Shown here piece by piece: positions 61,053-64,000 of a stretch of DNA of 64,000 bases. The DNA lies in contig JAJEBE010000018.1 of assembly GCA_022822545.1 (NCBI GenBank), forward strand, positions 1 to 64,000, given 5' to 3'. Below the pieces are notes generated by a model. That model saw only the letters and a program-made list of their open reading frames with translations, had not been told where the DNA came from and made no database searches. The translations under genes were made by a program, and so were the position numbers. Within the stretch, counting starts at the first letter, position 1. Each line of letters begins with the position of its first letter. This stretch comes from Anaerolineae bacterium. GTDB lineage: Bacteria; Chloroflexota; Anaerolineae; Aggregatilineales; Phototrophicaceae.

Positions 61053-61359
61053 AGCTGGCTCCGCAGGCGCTGCCGCATTTGGATATTAAGAACAGGAATC
61101 ATGGTAGCGGCTGCCCATACCGCCAGCAAGACGCGGTTGCCGCCCTTCGAATTGGTGACATTGGTTAGGACTGCCTGGCGATTTTTGTGTCTTTATGCCA
61201 TAAGTGTCGTTTACTCGATAGGATATGCTAACAATTGTCGTTAGGGTATCTGTAAATCAGCCGCTCGGCGGCGGCGAATGGGGTCGCTGCGATCTCGGAA
61301 AATAGCAAACCCGCTCGGCGACCACAGTCGGCGGTTTGACAAGAAGGTGGCGCTCACTG

Positions 61360-61893
61360 ATGGCCATCGCAACCAGACAGGCCGAGATGCTCATTACCAC
61401 CTACCTGGAAATGACCAGTCCGGTTCATTTTGCCCCTGCCTATATCAAGGCCAATGACGTTGAAATCGTTCTCATGGAAATGCCCGACCTGGGTTTCTAC
61501 AAGTTCTTGTATCAGTCGGTTGGCGAAGAGTGGGCATGGCGCGACCGCCTGCAAATCTCCAGCGCCGAGCTGCGGAAAATCCTGAATTCGCCGCGAACAC
61601 AGGTACACGTCCTGTATGTGAGCGGCTCGCCCGGCGGCTACGTTGAGCTATATAAGCACGACGATGAGTCAGTCGAAATCGCCTACTTTGGCTTGCGGCG
61701 CGATTATATGGGGCGGGGATTAGGCAAGCATCTTTTGAGCTACGGGGTCGCCCGCGCTTGGGAAATGGACACGACGCGAGTTTGGCTGCATACCTGCAAT
61801 CTGGATGGGCCTCATGCCCTGGCGAATTATCAAAAGCGCGGCTTCCGCATTTTCAAAGTTGTTGAAGAACCCATGCCGGAGCTTTACATGTGA
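61360..61893 (+). CDS. GNAT-family acetyltransferase
   Basis: A 177-residue protein from the ATG at 61360 (AAGGTGG upstream; a TTG at 61336 is less likely). The acetyl-CoA pyrophosphate loop is in FGLRRDYMGRGLGKHLL, after VEIAYFG strand beta-4, and the final NYQKRGFRIF matches the C-terminal GNAT strand-helix. Substrate unknown; the fold alone supports an acetyltransferase. It is convergent with the oxidoreductase operon. Confidence 0.78.
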   Translation: MAIATRQAEMLITTYLEMTSPVHFAPAYIKANDVEIVLMEMPDLGFYKFLYQSVGEEWAWRDRLQISSAELRKILNSPRTQVHVLYVSGSPGGYVELYKHDDESVEIAYFGLRRDYMGRGLGKHLLSYGVARAWEMDTTRVWLHTCNLDGPHALANYQKRGFRIFKVVEEPMPELYM

Positions 61894-61915
61894 TCCTATG
61901 GTTCTGGGCGCGCCT

Positions 61916-62932
61916 TCATGCGCTCATGATAGTTTCGATCAGCCCGGCGTTTTCCCGACCAACGCAGACACAGACGCGATCCACGACGCCAGCGTAGCGC
62001 TCCTGTATTCGGGCGCGGATATCCTGCGGCTCCGCGATTATTGCGACTTCGCTCAGGGCGTCGTCCGTGATTGTATTGGGCATCATCTCCCAACGTTTTG
62101 ATGTCGCAATTGCCTTGAGTTCATCGACTGTCTCTTCCCAACCGAGATAGGAAATGATGCCGCGATTTGCCGGCGACCGAGCCAGGTTTGCGATCTGTCT
62201 TTTGGCCGCATGTTTCGCTCGCTGCAATTCCGCCTCATCCTGTCCGCTGACGACGATCACGGGCGCGGCCAATTCGACATCAAGTCGCTCCCGCTCGGCG
62301 GATTTCAAGCCGCTGACTAGTGCCGGCAGTAACTCGTTGCTGAGGTATGACTGCGTGTGCAACGCCGGCGCCGCCCAGCCTTGGCAGAGTTCGCCGGCAA
62401 GCCTGCCAAGCGTTGAATCGGCGCCAGTCAGGAAGATCGGAATATCAGGCTGGTCGATGGGACCCGGATTGAAGAAGGGCGCCATCAGCCGGAAGGTATA
62501 ATGCTCGCCGCGAAAACGCAGCCGCGCGTCCGTCTGGAACGTATCCCATATAGCGCGCAGGCTCTCGATGTATTCGCGCATGCGTCCGAGTTGACTCTGT
62601 GATTCTGTGCCGCCTGGACTATCAACGCGGCTACGCAAGCCGCTATCCAACCCGAGAACAAATCGTCCAGCCGACTGGCGCGCCAGATCCCAGGCGATCT
62701 GGGCGGTGACCATAGGGCTGCGAGGAAAGGCATGGGCGGACCAGGCGCCGAGCCCGATTCGCTGTGTTTCCGCCGCCGCGATGGTGAGCGCGAAAAAGGG
62801 ATTTCCGCCGCTATCGGCGATCCACGCGGCGTCATAACCCAAGCTCTCGGCTCGCCCAATCAAATCAGCATCAGCGCAGAAGTTCTTGGACGGATATAAC
62901 AAGATATCGAGTTTCAGTGATCCAATAGTCAA
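61916..62932 (-). CDS. Luciferase-like, F420-type oxidoreductase
   Basis: A 338-residue TIM-barrel protein of the LLM family. LGYDAAWIADSGG, IGLGAWSAHAFPRSPMVTAQIAWDLAR and GRFVLGLDSG are typical of F420- or FMN-dependent members. The TTG start has GAGGTGAG just upstream. Cofactor choice (F420 versus FMN) is inferred from similarity only. It is the last gene of a three-gene run with a YgjP-like protease and another LLM protein, with nine bases between it and the preceding gene. Confidence 0.8.
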   Translation of the reverse strand: MTIGSLKLDILLYPSKNFCADADLIGRAESLGYDAAWIADSGGNPFFALTIAAAETQRIGLGAWSAHAFPRSPMVTAQIAWDLARQSAGRFVLGLDSGLRSRVDSPGGTESQSQLGRMREYIESLRAIWDTFQTDARLRFRGEHYTFRLMAPFFNPGPIDQPDIPIFLTGADSTLGRLAGELCQGWAAPALHTQSYLSNELLPALVSGLKSAERERLDVELAAPVIVVSGQDEAELQRAKHAAKRQIANLARSPANRGIISYLGWEETVDELKAIATSKRWEMMPNTITDDALSEVAIIAEPQDIRARIQERYAGVVDRVCVCVGRENAGLIETIMSA

Positions 62933-62941
62933 GCACTCACC

Positions 62942-63667
62942 TCACAAGACAAGCTGCGCCCGGTGCTGCTTGAACCAGGCTATCCACTTGCGATATTCCG
63001 GACAGCAATTCTCCACCTGCGCCCAGAACTCCTTGCTATGATTGAGTTCGCGCAAATGGCAAAGCTCATGAATGATGACGTAGTCAACCGCTTCATCCGG
63101 CGCCATCATCAGCCGCAAATTCAAGTTGATATTGCCCTTTGCGGAGCAGCTTCCCCAGCGTGTCTTCTGGTGCTTGATTCGCAGTCTGTTGAAGCTGAAG
63201 CCGTATTCTGCGGCAAGCTCGGCGACCCGAGCTGGCAAATAGTCCTTGGCGATCTGACGATAGAAGCTCACGATCGCGTCCCGCCGCCATTCCAGGCCGT
63301 CACAGGCGGCGTCAGCCGTTAGCGTGACTTCAAGCGCGTCGCCATGCAATCCCACAGTGGCTTCATTCCCCGCGTCATCGCAACAAAGCTGCAGACGAAA
63401 GGGCTCTCCTCGCACCAGAAAGATTTCGCCGTCCTCGTATCTTCGGCGGAAATGATTCGCGCTGGCTTGGCGGACGCGGCGCAGGCTTTTGATTACCCAG
63501 CCGGATTTGGCGCGCAACAATTCTTCCGGCGCTGGTCTTCGTTCGCCTGCCGGGTAGACTACCTCCAGCCCACTCTCCAAACTGACTTTGACGAAGACGC
63601 GTTTTGCCCGTCTGCTATGACGGACCGCGTACTTGACTGTTTCGCCGTCGAGCTTGATGATCGGCAT
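62942..63667 (-). CDS. YgjP-like zinc metalloprotease
   Basis: A 241-residue protein. The zinc motif HELCHLRELNHSKEFW carries HExxH and the third ligand region; it is preceded by YDYVIIH-type sequence and by the TRWGSCS motif (KTRWGSCSAKGNINLN) that identifies the YgjP/DUF45 group of M48-related peptidases. Substrate unknown. The start ATG overlaps the stop of the preceding LLM gene by one base (TGATG), so the two are co-translated. Confidence 0.85.
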   Translation of the reverse strand: MPIIKLDGETVKYAVRHSRRAKRVFVKVSLESGLEVVYPAGERRPAPEELLRAKSGWVIKSLRRVRQASANHFRRRYEDGEIFLVRGEPFRLQLCCDDAGNEATVGLHGDALEVTLTADAACDGLEWRRDAIVSFYRQIAKDYLPARVAELAAEYGFSFNRLRIKHQKTRWGSCSAKGNINLNLRLMMAPDEAVDYVIIHELCHLRELNHSKEFWAQVENCCPEYRKWIAWFKQHRAQLVL

Positions 63668-64000
63668 CAGCGCCCCATCGCCTTCGCTGCATGCTGCCAG
63701 ACCAGGCCTTTGCCTTTGTCCGACGGTTCAAAGGGAAAATAAAACCCGGCGCGGTCAAGCAGGCCCATATAGCGCTCGCGTAATTTGTAGGGCAGCTCAG
63801 CCGGTGGCGCTATGACGGCAAACTGCTCGAGCATGTCATCGCCGATTAACGTATGCATTTCGCGCCAACGGTTGCGCCGCAGCAGCCCGTTCAAACGCGG
63901 GATGAGATCCTCCCAGCCATGCAACTCGAGGACGCGCCGATAACTAGGCGTGCTGGCGTAGAAGGCGATCTGGGATTTAGTCAGCAATTTGCTTTCTTCG
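63667..64000 (-). CDS. Luciferase-like (LLM) oxidoreductase, C-terminal fragment at edge
   Basis: The reading frame is open to the right end of the window; only about 110 C-terminal residues are present. FYASTPSYRRVLELHGWEDL, GDDMLEQFAVIAPPAELPYKL and RERYMGLLDRAGFYFPF match the end of F420-dependent LLM oxidoreductases of the type seen at 61916-62932. An internal TTG at 63987 is not taken as the start, because the frame continues upstream in good protein-like sequence. It heads the operon with the YgjP-like gene. Confidence 0.75.
   Translation of the reverse strand, partial: EESKLLTKSQIAFYASTPSYRRVLELHGWEDLIPRLNGLLRRNRWREMHTLIGDDMLEQFAVIAPPAELPYKLRERYMGLLDRAGFYFPFEPSDKGKGLVWQHAAKAMGR

Noticed and set aside
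1..64000. tRNA, rRNA, CRISPR arrays and transposases
   Set aside because: No cloverleaf with a CCA-compatible end, no rRNA signature, no regularly spaced repeats and no transposase-type protein were recognised by eye; a covariance search could still find a missed small RNA.

Overview
The window looks like a piece of the chromosome of a moderately GC-rich, free-living bacterium. A Chloroflexota lineage (Anaerolineae-like) is my best guess. The pointers are F420-type luciferase-like oxidoreductases, RNase J, a bactofilin, an Mrp antiporter, proteins with Thr/Pro-rich surface tails, and many GTG/TTG starts behind good Shine-Dalgarno sites. No rRNA, tRNA, CRISPR array, prophage or transposase was recognised. 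The taxonomic guess is inference from gene content, not a measured placement.

Layout. 0-2.4 kb: a glycosyltransferase and an alpha/alpha-barrel protein. 2.8-6.6 kb: a thiol/selenol redox island, the most unusual part of the window. It holds an uncharacterised protein with a CPHC motif, an AhpD-like protein whose second catalytic Cys codon is an in-frame TGA, a thioredoxin-domain fusion protein, and a UGSC-family protein with an in-frame TGA exactly at the U of U-G-S-C. Both TGA codons are followed at the right distance by a hairpin resembling a bacterial SECIS element, so these are most likely two selenoproteins. 6.6-10.8 kb (minus): FabF, a TfoX C-terminal domain protein and a catalytic/non-catalytic M16 peptidase pair. 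10.8-13.8 kb (minus): an AT-richer, translationally coupled triad of EcoRI-family adenine methyltransferase, a membrane-anchored unknown protein and a DUF262-HNH nuclease, probably an acquired defence or restriction module.

13.9-20.8 kb (minus): TrmB with an extension, an MFS transporter, an aminotransferase, a principal-type sigma factor and two membrane proteins. 21-24.6 kb: molybdate transporter ModA-ModB without ModC, ArsC-type reductase and isocitrate dehydrogenase. 24.9-27.7 kb: a polyprenyl-phosphate sugar transferase with WecD-like and WecE-like enzymes for a 4-amino-4,6-dideoxy sugar. 28-32.9 kb: RNase J, two ABC ATPases without adjacent permeases, a phosphoribosyltransferase and a ComEA-like protein. 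32.9-33.8 kb: a gene-free stretch with palindromic repeats. 33.8-35.4 kb: lipoyl synthase and bactofilin.

35.4-44.4 kb (minus): a surface-polysaccharide cluster with dTDP-sugar genes rfbA, rfbB and rfbD (no rfbC), four glycan-related genes, Wzz, a BY-kinase-like ATPase with a degenerate Walker A, and RNase HII embedded among them. RfbA and RfbB would supply the dTDP-4-keto-6-deoxyglucose needed both here and by WecE at 26.6 kb. 44.5-47.8 kb: FolB-FolK fusion, FolE, and a SAM riboswitch with an apparent terminator controlling metK. 47.9-52.2 kb: a methyltransferase, a hydrolase, an ADP-ribosylglycohydrolase-family protein and a DUF368 membrane protein. 52.2-58.4 kb (minus): a complete Mrp/Mnh antiporter operon with subunits A and B fused. 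58.6-60.4 kb (minus): ETF beta and alpha. 60.5-64 kb: pentapeptide-repeat protein, GNAT protein, and an operon of two luciferase-like oxidoreductases flanking a YgjP-like metalloprotease, running off the right edge.
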